Shown: positions 19,995 to 27,728 of the stretch, one piece after another
Numbering within the stretch: the stretch's first letter is position 1
Layout: the number at the start of each line of letters is the position of its first letter
NCBI RefSeq assembly: GCF_014696675.1
Contig: NZ_JACJQN010000006.1
Coordinates: 186,001 to 250,000 of the forward strand
Direction: 5' to 3'
DNA: 64,000 bases
From: Phormidium tenue FACHB-1052
GTDB lineage: Bacteria > Cyanobacteriota > Cyanobacteriia > Phormidesmidales > Phormidesmidaceae
The notes under the pieces: model-generated
Databases searched by the model: none
Seen by the model: only the letters and a program-made list of their open reading frames with translations
What the model was told of the DNA's origin: nothing
Translations under genes and position numbers: made by a program

Positions 19995-20465
19995 ATGAAA
20001 GGATTTTTTCTTGGCCTGTCAAAGTTGATTTTGGGGGTTGCGATCGCCCTCATCCTGCTATCGATGGCAGGGGTGGCCACCGCCCGCTACTTCATGGGTC
20101 GCCTGTCGGTGCTGCCGCCCAAACCCCTCTACGGCGACGAAATGCCTGTCCCCGAGCCTGAAGCAGCCCCTGAAACAGCGGCTGAACCCGCCGTCGAGCC
20201 ACCCCCTGAGCCCGCCCCAGCGGAGACTCCCCCAGCCGAGCCAGCCCTTGAACCCGGTGACTACAACGCGACCGTGACTCAGCCCATTGGCCTGGTGATG
20301 CGCGAAGGCCCAGGCGTAGAGTTTCCTCAGGTGGGAGGCGTGGACGTGAACGAAGCGGTGGTGGTGCTCGAAGAACCCACTGACCAGGATTGGGTCAAGG
20401 TGCGCGTGGTGGCCAACGGCCAGGAAGGCTGGGTCAAGGCGGGCAATACCCGCCGCGTTGAGTAA
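19995..20465 (+). CDS. Membrane-anchored SH3-domain protein
   Basis: A 156-residue protein with one N-terminal transmembrane helix (residues 6-30), a Pro/Glu/Ala-rich linker (EPAPAETPPAEPALEPG, about 50-85) and a C-terminal bacterial SH3 domain (IGLVMREGPGVEFPQVGGV, WVKVRVVANGQEGWVKAGN). Bacterial SH3 domains usually bind peptidoglycan or wall ligands, so a periplasmic role is likely. Confidence 0.8.
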   Translation: MKGFFLGLSKLILGVAIALILLSMAGVATARYFMGRLSVLPPKPLYGDEMPVPEPEAAPETAAEPAVEPPPEPAPAETPPAEPALEPGDYNATVTQPIGLVMREGPGVEFPQVGGVDVNEAVVVLEEPTDQDWVKVRVVANGQEGWVKAGNTRRVE

Positions 20466-20693
20466 TCTCAGCCCCCAACAAAGCATGGTTTAGCCAGGGG
20501 GGTGGGTTTCTCTATGGGAAGAATGTTAACTAATCTAACCAAGCCTTAAGCTTGATATCAGTTCCCCCAGGCGGTTTTGTTTGATCCTAGTCAGGGTGAT
20601 AGCGTGAGGTCTGAACAGTCCTAGGGTCGGGTACATAGTTTTCACACAAGACTGTTGCCCCTTCTTCTGCGTCATACCCCACTTTAAGAACCC

Positions 20694-20858
20694 ATGCACA
20701 ACCTACAAAAAGACTGGATTGGCTCCGTTGCGATCGCAGCCCTTGGGGCTGGCGTCATTACAACCTTTGCGGTTGCCCAGGGGCAAAACCCGCTGGTGGG
20801 CCTGGCGATTACCGTGTTTGCGGCTGTTTCGGCAGTGGCGATCGATCACTTTTTGTAG
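20694..20858 (+). CDS. Small two-helix membrane protein (54 aa)
   Basis: A short gene opening at ATG 20694 and closing at TAG 20856-20858. The product is 54 residues: a basic start (MHNLQKDW), then two hydrophobic helices (IGSVAIAALGAGVITTFAV and GLAITVFAAVSAVAI). It is not recognised by domain. A GC-rich hairpin lies 35 bases downstream and may be its terminator. Confidence 0.6.
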   Translation: MHNLQKDWIGSVAIAALGAGVITTFAVAQGQNPLVGLAITVFAAVSAVAIDHFL

Positions 20859-21391
20859 GCTCTAACTTAAACTACTGCTTCACTTTGAATTGATACCCCC
20901 GGATGGTCGGCAGCGCAACTGCTGATTGTCCGGGGGTATTGCTGTATGGTGCCGTAGCAAAAATAGGTTGCGTTGCGATCGGGCATCGGTAACTACATTG
21001 CGCCGTCAGTATTGCGCCCACAGTAACGCCGTTTAGCGCCGTCGTGGAACGCATTAGGGATTGATACCCAATCCGAGTCACATAACCCCGCTGCCCAAAA
21101 GGCCAAACCGTAGGGGCAAACGGTTGTTTGCCTAGCTGAGTCGGGGTTAGCCAAAAAGGATTTGGGATGAGGAGATTACGCCCTGGGTGACCAATGGGTA
21201 TCCGGTTTCTGCTCAAACGCCCCATGCCCAGGGTCTACTTGAAAGGGCAAGAGTACCCGCATGGGTCATTCTCACCGGCTAGATGCATGGACTTGAATAG
21301 TCATGTCTAGGGAAGCTTGAGGAGCCTCAGGAAATGAGGTCAACCGTCAGGTCTTCACCAAGATGTCGATGACAACTCTAGTCAGTGAGAG
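20859..21391. other. 533-bp non-coding stretch with a strong hairpin
   Basis: At 20893-20939 ATACCCCCGGA pairs perfectly with TCCGGGGGTAT, and the inner part continues to pair (TCGGCAG / CTGCTGA); no T-run follows, so it is either a weak terminator or a structured element. A 117-codon frame on the minus strand has no start signal or recognisable product and is not called. Near 21362 the leader for the next gene begins. Confidence 0.5.
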
Positions 21392-22180
21392 ATGACCATG
21401 TTACTTTCCACCTTTGAACTGCTGCTAAAGCCGATTACGCCTACCGCCGGTACTGTCACTGGGTCCGATCGCAGTATTCTGCAAGGCTACTTCCTCAACG
21501 TAGCCAACCCCAACAACACGTCCCTCCGGCTGCGGCTGCGGTTTAATGCCCAAAGTCCTGGCCTCGATCGCACAAAACTCCTGGTGGCTAGAGACACCCT
21601 GGGAACCAACGATTTTGCCACCCTCACCCCAGGCAGCACCTACGATTTTCGGCTAAATGCTGGCGATACCGGCCTGGTGATTTTACAGCCCGACATCAGA
21701 ACGCTGAACCCGGCTAACGTAGCTGACCAAATCGAAGTGCGGGGCTATGTGGAAATCTTTGCGGTTTCCACCTTCCCCTTCCCCGGCAGTGCCCGCACTT
21801 TCCCGCTGCTGGTCACCCCCGAGCACCGGGGCACCTTCCTCCCCTCCCCCGGCACCAGCGGCGACTTTGACCAACTGATCACCGCCCTACCCACCTCGTC
21901 AGGTAGTGCCCTGCTCAACGTGGATACGGTGCTTGATCCGATTTTTCAAGGTCCACTGGTGCCTGTGCCTCCGTTTCCTCAGCCCATCCCAGTTCCCGGT
22001 CCCATCGACCCGATTGGGCCAGTGGCGGGGGGCATCAACCCTGAGGTAGTTTCCCAGCTTGAGAACATCCAGCAAGTCTTGGGATTTATGGCCCAGCGGC
22101 TAGACGACTTGAGCCAGCCGGTTACCAACGGGTTGCCGTCCGTAGTCACCAACGGTGCCCAGCGCCAGCCCGTTGCCTAG
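21392..22180 (+). CDS. Conserved-looking hypothetical protein, beta-rich with Pro-rich linker
   Basis: A 262-residue protein I do not recognise. The first 150 residues look like a beta-sandwich (ILQGYFLNVANPNNTSLRLR, FDRTKLL-type strands, VADQIEVRGYVEIFAVSTF); about 195-215 is a Pro-rich linker (VPVPPFPQPIPVPGPIDPIG), and the C-terminal part is a short amphipathic helix (VSQLENIQQVLGFMAQRLDD). There is no signal peptide. An inverted repeat (GCCTGCC / GGCAGGC, 22201-22220) just after the stop could be its terminator. Confidence 0.65.
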   Translation: MTMLLSTFELLLKPITPTAGTVTGSDRSILQGYFLNVANPNNTSLRLRLRFNAQSPGLDRTKLLVARDTLGTNDFATLTPGSTYDFRLNAGDTGLVILQPDIRTLNPANVADQIEVRGYVEIFAVSTFPFPGSARTFPLLVTPEHRGTFLPSPGTSGDFDQLITALPTSSGSALLNVDTVLDPIFQGPLVPVPPFPQPIPVPGPIDPIGPVAGGINPEVVSQLENIQQVLGFMAQRLDDLSQPVTNGLPSVVTNGAQRQPVA

Positions 22181-22260
22181 ATCGGCTATTACCTGTGTCT
22201 GCCTGCCCTCCGGGGCAGGCAGGCCAAACTTCCCCCCCAACCCCTACTGCGGTTAACCCT

Positions 22261-23145
22261 ATGCCAGCTATGCCAGACGTTGACTTACCCCAGTTCCGAT
22301 TTAAACCGCTGACAACCAGTTGGGCCGCCATACATCCCCAGCCCCAGGGCGTCATTTTCTTTATCGGCGGGGCTTTTTTCGGCACCTTTCCAACCGTCTT
22401 TTACCGTTACTTGCTCCGCAGCCTTTACCAGGAGGGCTATACCCTGGTGGCTCTGCCCTTTCGGTTTTCCTTTCGGCACTGGTCGGTGGCGGTGAGCTTA
22501 GCAAATAGTAAACCTCAAATTCGCCAAGAATTGACGGCATTGGCCAAGCAGCAAGGCTATAGCTATAGCCTGTATGGCGAGGATCCTAACTCACCGGCAT
22601 TTAACTATTTGTGGATAGGTCACAGTCTAGGCTGCAAATACATTGCGCTGCTGGAGCTATTAACCGATCGCGCCAAACAAGATCAGGCCGTACTGAATGG
22701 CTGCATTGAATCTAGTCAGTCTCAGCACCTGGCCGAAGCCTTGGATGATGTTTCCCTAAAACAGATCTCCCTGCTAAATCAGCCGTCAATTCTGCTCGAT
22801 CCGGTTGTTTCTGACCTGGACAGTGCGGTGCCCATTAAATCGCTGAGAGCGCTGGTGGAACGGTTTATTCGCGTAGAGCCATCGATTGAGCAAACCTATT
22901 GTCTGATCAGTCGCTCTCGGCTCTTTGCCCTCACCTCGGTAATTGCCTTTACCAGCCAGTTGGCCAAGGAAACCGTCAGCACCCTAGAAGAATTGCTGAC
23001 GCTACAACTGTCGAGTTTTAAGACCTTGCCTTTGGGCAACCATTTGGCGGTGCTTGGGTTTAAAGAAGGGAACTTTGAGCTGGTTGAGGCGGTGCTACAT
23101 GCGATTGACAAGGCAAAAGCCCGGTTGCCTGAGCCCCCTCGTTGA
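22261..23145 (+). CDS. DUF1350 family protein (alpha/beta-hydrolase-like)
   Basis: A 294-residue member of the plant/cyanobacterial DUF1350 family with an alpha/beta-hydrolase look: strand-turn GVIFFIGGAFFGTFPTVFYR, and nucleophile-elbow-like WIGHSLGCKYIALLELL near residue 125. The frame is open up to GTG 22195, but that segment overlaps the inverted repeat after the previous gene, so ATG 22261 is preferred. Substrate unknown. Confidence 0.8.
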   Translation: MPAMPDVDLPQFRFKPLTTSWAAIHPQPQGVIFFIGGAFFGTFPTVFYRYLLRSLYQEGYTLVALPFRFSFRHWSVAVSLANSKPQIRQELTALAKQQGYSYSLYGEDPNSPAFNYLWIGHSLGCKYIALLELLTDRAKQDQAVLNGCIESSQSQHLAEALDDVSLKQISLLNQPSILLDPVVSDLDSAVPIKSLRALVERFIRVEPSIEQTYCLISRSRLFALTSVIAFTSQLAKETVSTLEELLTLQLSSFKTLPLGNHLAVLGFKEGNFELVEAVLHAIDKAKARLPEPPR

Positions 23146-23217
23146 GCTTGCTAAAAAACTGTGTAAATCAGCAGCGCCCACAAATTGCTCTGGCCTGGGA
23201 GTGGTAGCGGCTGCCGG

Positions 23218-23868
23218 TTAGTTTAGCCCCTGCCAAATCAACCACAGCAGGGCCAGGTGGCCGGGGTAAAAAGCATAGAACCATCGCGCCTTCGGCCCCC
23301 GCTCTCCATTGGCCAGCCAAAAGATCAGGGGAACGGCGATCGCCGGTAGCTGAAACGGCCCCTCTAACCAAGCCCAAAATAAGTGAAACCCCACCCAGGC
23401 CAACCCCCATAGCACCGTGGGGCGGTAGTAGCGGGTAAGCGCCACTAGCCCAATGCCGTAGCTGCTGTAGCCCATGGCCAGCAGCTCGCTCAGCCCCGCC
23501 GCCCCAATCCAGATGGGTAGCTGAAAGCGGGGGAACCCCCGCGCTAACCGCAGGCAGATCAATCCCAAAAGCAGCTCGAACAAAATGTTGGGTCGGGCAG
23601 TATCAAAGGTGAGTTGGTAGATCGGCTGGGACACCAGGCCTAGCAGCGCCAACCGCAGACCGTAGCGGCCCACGTGCTTAGTGTGAGCCTCGCCCTGCAC
23701 CAACAGCCAAATAAACAGCGGAAAGCTGATCCGCCCAACAATGCGAAAGGCGATCGCCTCAGGGAAAAACACCACACCGATATGATCCACCAGCATGGTC
23801 ACTGCCGCTAAAACCTTGATTTGGTAGCTGGTGAATCCCTGAGGTAAAGCGCTGGGTCTGGACTGCAA
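23218..23868 (-). CDS. TraX family membrane protein
   Basis: A 216-residue polytopic membrane protein with the TraX hallmark SYQIKVLAAVTMLVDHIGVV near the N-terminus and FRIVGRISFPLFIWLLVQG next to it. TraX acetylates pilin in conjugative plasmids, but chromosomal cyanobacterial copies have no known substrate; the gene is not near conjugation genes here. It converges with the DUF1350 gene and diverges from the MarC gene. Confidence 0.88.
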   Translation of the reverse strand: MQSRPSALPQGFTSYQIKVLAAVTMLVDHIGVVFFPEAIAFRIVGRISFPLFIWLLVQGEAHTKHVGRYGLRLALLGLVSQPIYQLTFDTARPNILFELLLGLICLRLARGFPRFQLPIWIGAAGLSELLAMGYSSYGIGLVALTRYYRPTVLWGLAWVGFHLFWAWLEGPFQLPAIAVPLIFWLANGERGPKARWFYAFYPGHLALLWLIWQGLN

Positions 23869-23978
23869 GAGCTGAAACCTGTCTGAACTGGTGATCTATA
23901 TCTTTGGTCTAACACAGGGTGAAGCGACCGTTTGCGCCGAACAGCGGTAGATTTGAGGCAGTCTTCTAAGCGCTCCCC

Positions 23979-24650
23979 ATGCCGATCATTCTGCCGCTGT
24001 TTGCCAAAGCCTTTTTGACTCTATTTGTGGTGATTGACCCGGTGGGGCTAGCGCCGTTGTATCTGGCGTTGGTGAGCGATCGCACCGAAACCGAGCAAAC
24101 TCAGATTGCCACACGGGCAGTGGCCGTGTCGGCGGGTATTCTACTCGCGTTTGGCCTTACCGGAGCCTACGTGCTGCACAATCTGGGCATTAGCCTGCAA
24201 GCCTTTCAAATTGCGGCAGGGTTTTTGCTATTTAAGATCGCCCTCGACATGATCTTTGTGCATCAAGAGCGCGAAACAGAAGCCGAGGTGCAGGAAGCGG
24301 GCACCAAGCAAGATGTCAGCGTGTTTCCATTGGCAATTCCGCTAATTGCGGGGCCGGGCAGTTTGGCCAGCATTTTGGTGCTGTCGCGGGAGTCAACCAA
24401 CTATTACCTGGGGTTGAGCGTGGTGCTGGCGGCAGCGGCGGTGGTGTTGCTGCTGTGCTGCCTGTTTTTGCTGCTGTCGCGTCCGCTGGCTAAGGTGCTG
24501 GGGCAAATTGGCATCAACGTGGTTACCCGCGTGCTGGGGGTGCTGCTGGCCGCCCTGGCCGTGCAGTATATGCTCGATGGCTTACTCAGCCTGCTCCAGC
24601 TGCCCCCCGCCCAAGCCTTTGGCCTGGACACCCCCACCCCAGATTCTTAG
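23979..24650 (+). CDS. MarC family integral membrane protein
   Basis: A 223-residue protein with six predicted transmembrane helices. Family marks: FLTLFVVIDPVGLAPLYLAL near the N-terminus, IAAGFLLFKIALDMIF, and FPLAIPLIAGPGSLASILVL after the central polar loop. The transport role of MarC proteins is unproven; the name is historical (not a multidrug-resistance determinant). It converges with the SLH gene, whose terminator starts right after it. Confidence 0.92.
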   Translation: MPIILPLFAKAFLTLFVVIDPVGLAPLYLALVSDRTETEQTQIATRAVAVSAGILLAFGLTGAYVLHNLGISLQAFQIAAGFLLFKIALDMIFVHQERETEAEVQEAGTKQDVSVFPLAIPLIAGPGSLASILVLSRESTNYYLGLSVVLAAAAVVLLLCCLFLLLSRPLAKVLGQIGINVVTRVLGVLLAALAVQYMLDGLLSLLQLPPAQAFGLDTPTPDS

Positions 24651-24654
24651 GCGC

Positions 24655-24681
24655 AAAAAAAGACGCCCCGCAGGGCGTCTT
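24655..24681 (-). terminator. Rho-independent terminator of the SLH gene
   Basis: AAGACGCCC / GGGCGTCTT (9-bp stem, loop of four) followed on the minus strand by seven T residues. It sits 30 bases past the SLH gene stop and, on the plus side, just after the MarC stop, so it may serve both. Confidence 0.85.
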
Positions 24682-24710
24682 GTAACACTCATCAGGACAG
24701 ATAGCGCAGA

Positions 24711-25826
24711 TTAGCGATTGCCGCCGGGGGTGCGGCCACCCTCGTCATTGCTGCCGCCGTGGGGACGGGAGTTGCCAGGGTCGCACCCTTCGGCACCATT
24801 GCCGATGCCCTGGTTGCAGTTCTGCCTACGATCATCGTCATCATCATCATCATCGTCGTCGTCATCATCGTCCACATTCACCTCGCCAGTTTCGGTGGTG
24901 GTTTCGGTGGTGGTGTTGGTGATGGTTTCAGTCAGATTGGAAAAGTTGCTGCTGTTGACGATGTAAGCCGACTCGATGGTTTCGACTTTGCCCATGTAGG
25001 CTAGGGCCTGATAGACAAAGCTACAGGCTTCAGAGCGAGAAACCACCCCAAATAGGTTTAGCTCGGTAATGGTGGGATAGTTCACCAAAATGCCGCGCTC
25101 GACCAGGGCCGCGATCACAACGCGATACTCACTGGGGATTTGATTGGCATCGCTGAAGATGCTCAACAGGCTATCGACCGACTGCCCCGAGGTGACTTGG
25201 GTGATGTTCAGCCCCCGGGCCAGCATCACCAGCATGTCGAGACGGGTCATGGTGCCGTTGGTGTCAAACATCCCGTTGGAGACCTCTAAAAAGCCCATAG
25301 AGTAGGCTTTTTGGATGGCGCTGTAGGCCCAGTAGCTGCGGTTGACGTTGCGCAGGGTGACGGTTTGGCGCGAAGCAGGCATGTCAAAGGCCTGAGCAAT
25401 CATTGCCGCGTACTGAGCTTTAGTGAGATTGTTGCTCGGCAGGAAATTGCCGTTAGGGAATCCGCTGACGACTTTAATGGCCGAGAGGCGATAGACAAAG
25501 TCGCTTGCCCAGTAGTTGGTGGAAATATCGCTAAAGCTGACTTGGTTGACGGTGGTGGTCGTCGTGGTCGTCGTACGACGCTGGTAGATGACTTCGCCCG
25601 ATTCTACGTCGTCATCGTCATCGTCATCATCGTTGTCGTCGTCGTCTTTGGTGTGGGCCGCATCAAGGGCCTGGTCGAGCAGGGCTTCATCTTTGAGCCA
25701 GTTGAAATTTTGAATGGGGCCTTCAGCAGCTAGGGCGATCGCCGCCCCACTGCCGACAGTCAAGGTCGCCAAAATCGCCGAAAGCGGTGCTAATCGCAGT
25801 AGCTTAGCCCAGTTAGTTTGAGTCAT
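24711..25826 (-). CDS. S-layer homology (SLH) protein with poly-Asp tracts
   Basis: A 371-residue exported protein. A signal peptide (LAPLSAILATLTVGSGAAIA) precedes a first Asp tract (about residues 60-75), a Thr run, then three SLH-like repeats (FSDISTNYWASDFVYRLSAI; LRNVNRSYWAYSAIQKAYS; FSDANQIPSEYRVVIAALVE), a Thr-rich stretch (TETITNTTTETTTETGE), a second run of about 15 Asp residues and a Gly/Asn/Arg-rich tail with one cysteine pair. SLH domains usually bind wall polymers or peptidoglycan; poly-Asp suggests calcium or other cation binding. The tracts are built from GAT/GAC repeats prone to slippage. Confidence 0.85.
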   Translation of the reverse strand: MTQTNWAKLLRLAPLSAILATLTVGSGAAIALAAEGPIQNFNWLKDEALLDQALDAAHTKDDDDNDDDDDDDDVESGEVIYQRRTTTTTTTTVNQVSFSDISTNYWASDFVYRLSAIKVVSGFPNGNFLPSNNLTKAQYAAMIAQAFDMPASRQTVTLRNVNRSYWAYSAIQKAYSMGFLEVSNGMFDTNGTMTRLDMLVMLARGLNITQVTSGQSVDSLLSIFSDANQIPSEYRVVIAALVERGILVNYPTITELNLFGVVSRSEACSFVYQALAYMGKVETIESAYIVNSSNFSNLTETITNTTTETTTETGEVNVDDDDDDDDDDDDDDRRQNCNQGIGNGAEGCDPGNSRPHGGSNDEGGRTPGGNR

Positions 25827-26149
25827 TCTCGTTCATTCCCCGTAGAGTCTTTGAAGTGTAATGGTGATGAGGTAGATAGACACTTCCGTAGTGCGGCCTA
25901 AATTAGCCGACTTCCGTAGTCTGCCCAACCCATCGGTCGAAACCACAATGCTCCTCATTGCTGAGCTTCCATGACGCGCCCGAAACCCTGAGGTTGCAGG
26001 GCCAGAGGCACTTTACAGAAATCCTATGCGACCTTTACAATTCTTTGATAAGTAGCGGATTTTTGCCTTTATCAGAGGCTTTTCCACTACTTGATTGAGA
26101 ATGCTCTTGTCAACTAATTTTTTCCTTGATTTATTGTGGCGATCGCCGG

Positions 26150-26310
26150 TTTGATCTTAGTTGTTCCAGGTAAAGGTACCAGCGACGGCAAAACTCGGCA
26201 TTCCATGGGCGGTTTTGGCGAGTTCACAAGCATCGCCAGCTAACACACGAAACAGGCGGCTGAACAGGCGATCGCCCAGAATCCCCTCATCGCTCAGCTT
26301 TACGCAAAAC
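26150..26310 (-). pseudogene. Broken fragment of a cnaT-like gene
   Basis: Reading the minus strand, LSDEGILGDRLF and CELAKTA correspond to the CnaT segment LGDEGTLGDRLLDVLS and SELAKTALWNAGFYL. After AKTA a one-base loss shifts the frame: the next frame continues WNAEFCRRWYLYLEQ. The DNA itself is close to cnaT at 9050-9160 (GCCAAAACCGCCC then TGGAATGCCG). Only this C-terminal region remains, 16 kb from the intact gene and about 0.8 kb before the transposon end. Confidence 0.65.
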
Positions 26311-26659
26311 ATTTTGGTTTGAGCATAGAGGCTTAGCGCTCCGTAGCGCTGGTTCGGTAAGAGGGAATGGTTCGAAGTGGATCGTTTTTCCAATGCGCAG
26401 TCTAGGGGCCATGGAGCACGGGGACTCTATTTTGGCGACGATACCTGTGCCTCAGCAACGGCCCTGGCCTTGATCCAGTTACGGATTTGTCCGTCCGTTA
26501 GCTTTTCCATGTATTTATAGGGCAACGCGTAGCTCAGAGATCATGTCTGAAGGGGTAATGCAGACTAGAGGTGGCAACTTTCATCAACGGCGTTAAGCTA
26601 AGCGAGTAGGGTCACAACGTTCTAGCCAGAGGGATTGACCGCCTAAAAGGATCGCGCCC

Positions 26660-26941
26660 ATGCCTCCAAAATCTCCCCTTGAAGGAAAAGCCTTAGTTAA
26701 GGAAGTGTGTCGCCGCATCCGGCTGGCCCGCAGCTACTGGGATGCTCACAACAATGCTGCTTGCCGGGGCGAGCGAGAAAAGGCGCTAGCCCTCTACAAC
26801 ACGCTGACCAAAGAGCAAAAAGACCAGATCCCCCAGACCCTGCGGGTGTGGCTGCGCTACCGCAGCGAGAAGTATTTTGGTGCCCACCAGACCCAGCCGG
26901 GGAATAAAGGGCGATCTGCTAAGGGCCGGGGTAAGAAGTGA
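26660..26941 (+). CDS. Small basic hypothetical protein
   Basis: A 93-residue protein with a helical N-terminal part (ALVKEVCRRIRLARSYWDAH, EKALALYNTLTKEQKDQIP) and a very basic tail (NKGRSAKGRGKK). I do not recognise a domain; similar short proteins appear in cyanobacterial genomes. It lies directly before the tRNA-Ala gene and is the last core-type gene before the transposon. Confidence 0.6.
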   Translation: MPPKSPLEGKALVKEVCRRIRLARSYWDAHNNAACRGEREKALALYNTLTKEQKDQIPQTLRVWLRYRSEKYFGAHQTQPGNKGRSAKGRGKK

Positions 26942-26973
26942 ACAGGGGTTTTGGTAGAATACTGGCAAGTTCA

Positions 26974-27046
26974 GGGGAATTAGCTCAGTTGGTAGAGCGC
27001 TGCGATCGCACCGCAGAGGTCAGGAGTTCGAATCTCCTATTCTCCA
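26974..27046 (+). tRNA. tRNA-Ala (anticodon CGC)
   Basis: A complete cloverleaf of 73 bases: acceptor GGGGAAT / ATTCTCC, D-arm GCTCAGTTGGTAGAGC, anticodon stem CTGCG / CGCAG with loop AT-CGC-AC, and T-arm around GTTCGAATC. CCA is not encoded. The anticodon CGC reads GCG. The HIP1 octamer GCGATCGC spans the anticodon (27002-27009). It is the attachment target of the transposon that begins 14 bases downstream. Confidence 0.95.
26991..27012 (+). other. CAST target: PAM and protospacer inside tRNA-Ala
   Basis: GGTA at 26991-26994 fits the Cas12k GTN-type PAM. The next 18 bases (26995-27012) match the detached guide at 27211-27228 with one mismatch (C in the tRNA, T in the guide at position 13). 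The transposon starts at 27060, 66 bases after the PAM, the distance known for type V-K insertion. Confidence 0.9.
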
Positions 27047-27059
27047 TTCTCAAATACGC

Positions 27060-27181
27060 TGTACGTTCGCACATTAAATGTCGCGATTCGCAGATTAGTG
27101 TCGTTTTTCGCACATTCATGTCGTTTTAGGTTGAATAAGAGATTGACATTGGTGAATATGCTACTCGCAAGTTAGATGTCG
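27060..27181. mobile_element. Type V-K CAST transposon end next to the tRNA
   Basis: The terminal sequence TGTACG begins at 27060. It is followed by an ordered set of TnsB-type repeats: TTCGCACATTAAATGTCG (27066-27083), TTCGCAGATTAGTGTCG (27087-27103), TTCGCACATTCATGTCG (27107-27123) and a fourth, CTCGCAAGTTAGATGTCG (27164-27181). This arrangement, on the CRISPR side of Cas12k, corresponds to the right end of known V-K elements. The five bases before it (TACGC, 27055-27059) should be the target duplication, but its partner was not found. Confidence 0.88.
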
Positions 27182-27210
27182 TAAATACTCAATTCCGGGT
27201 TTCCTCCGCT

Positions 27211-27265
27211 GGTGCAATCGCAGCGCTCCTTTCAACCCTCCCAAAGGCTCTTGAATGTAGGCTCT
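27211..27265 (-). ncRNA. Detached homing crRNA targeting tRNA-Ala
   Basis: A degenerate repeat ends in GGGAGGGTTGAAAG (27229-27242 on the minus strand) and is followed at once by the guide GAGCGCTGCGATTGCACC (27228 down to 27211). This 18-base guide matches the tRNA-Ala gene at 17 positions. In V-K transposons such short detached guides direct insertion into chromosomal tRNA sites. Only the last third of the repeat is conserved, which still allows pairing with the tracrRNA. Confidence 0.85.
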
Positions 27266-27281
27266 GTCTAACTGAAAAACT

Positions 27282-27540
27282 TCCCTCATTCGCCCATGGC
27301 TGGGAGGGCTGATGCGACTGGCTCAAGTCCCATCCACTAATCTGAATCAGGTCATCTTTCAACCCGCCCATGGCTGGGAGGGCTGATGCGACCCAAGTCA
27401 GGGTGAAGAGTGGCAGCCTAGCCCACCTACTTTCAACCCGCCCATGGCTGGGAGGGCTGATGCGACCAGGCACTGGGGTCAGGCTAGCAGTATGCTTGGC
27501 TAGCTTTCAACCCGCCCATGGCTGGGAGGGCTGATGCGAC
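27282..27540 (-). CRISPR. Short type V-K CRISPR array (4 repeats, 3 spacers)
   Basis: Four 37-base repeats at 27504-27540, 27430-27466, 27356-27392 and 27282-27318, separated by three 37-base spacers (27467-27503, 27393-27429, 27319-27355). Read from the minus strand, repeats begin GTCGCATCAGCCCTCCC and end GGGCGGGTTGAAAG, the ending typical of Cas12k repeats. The last repeat is degenerate at its 3' end. The array starts next to the tracrRNA and is followed by the detached homing guide. Spacer targets cannot be known without a search. Confidence 0.95.
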
Positions 27541-27728
27541 TCCGCAGCGTAAAATCATTAGTGTAAGCAGGTTCTAGACCTTAGTTTGACGAACCTACTC
27601 GCTATGGCTTTACTCTGACGGGGTTGGAGACGGCTAGATTTCGCTAGTAATCTCTCAAAAACAGCTCAGGCAAGCCTTTTAGGACTTTGGCAAACCCCCT
27701 GGGCATTTTACCCTTGCTTAGGTTTGCC

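Noticed and set aside
20872-21225. 117-codon minus-strand frame
   Set aside because: Overlaps a strong hairpin, has low-complexity content and no start signal.
22195-22260. Longer N-terminus of the DUF1350 protein
   Set aside because: The segment overlaps the inverted repeat after the previous gene and is low in conserved character.
1-26000. Long antisense frames in narB, nirA, the helicase and similar genes
   Set aside because: They are shadows of GC-rich genes on the opposite strand without start signals or domains.
26157-26393. 78-codon minus-strand frame as an intact gene
   Set aside because: It reads through a frameshifted cnaT fragment; better described as a pseudogene.
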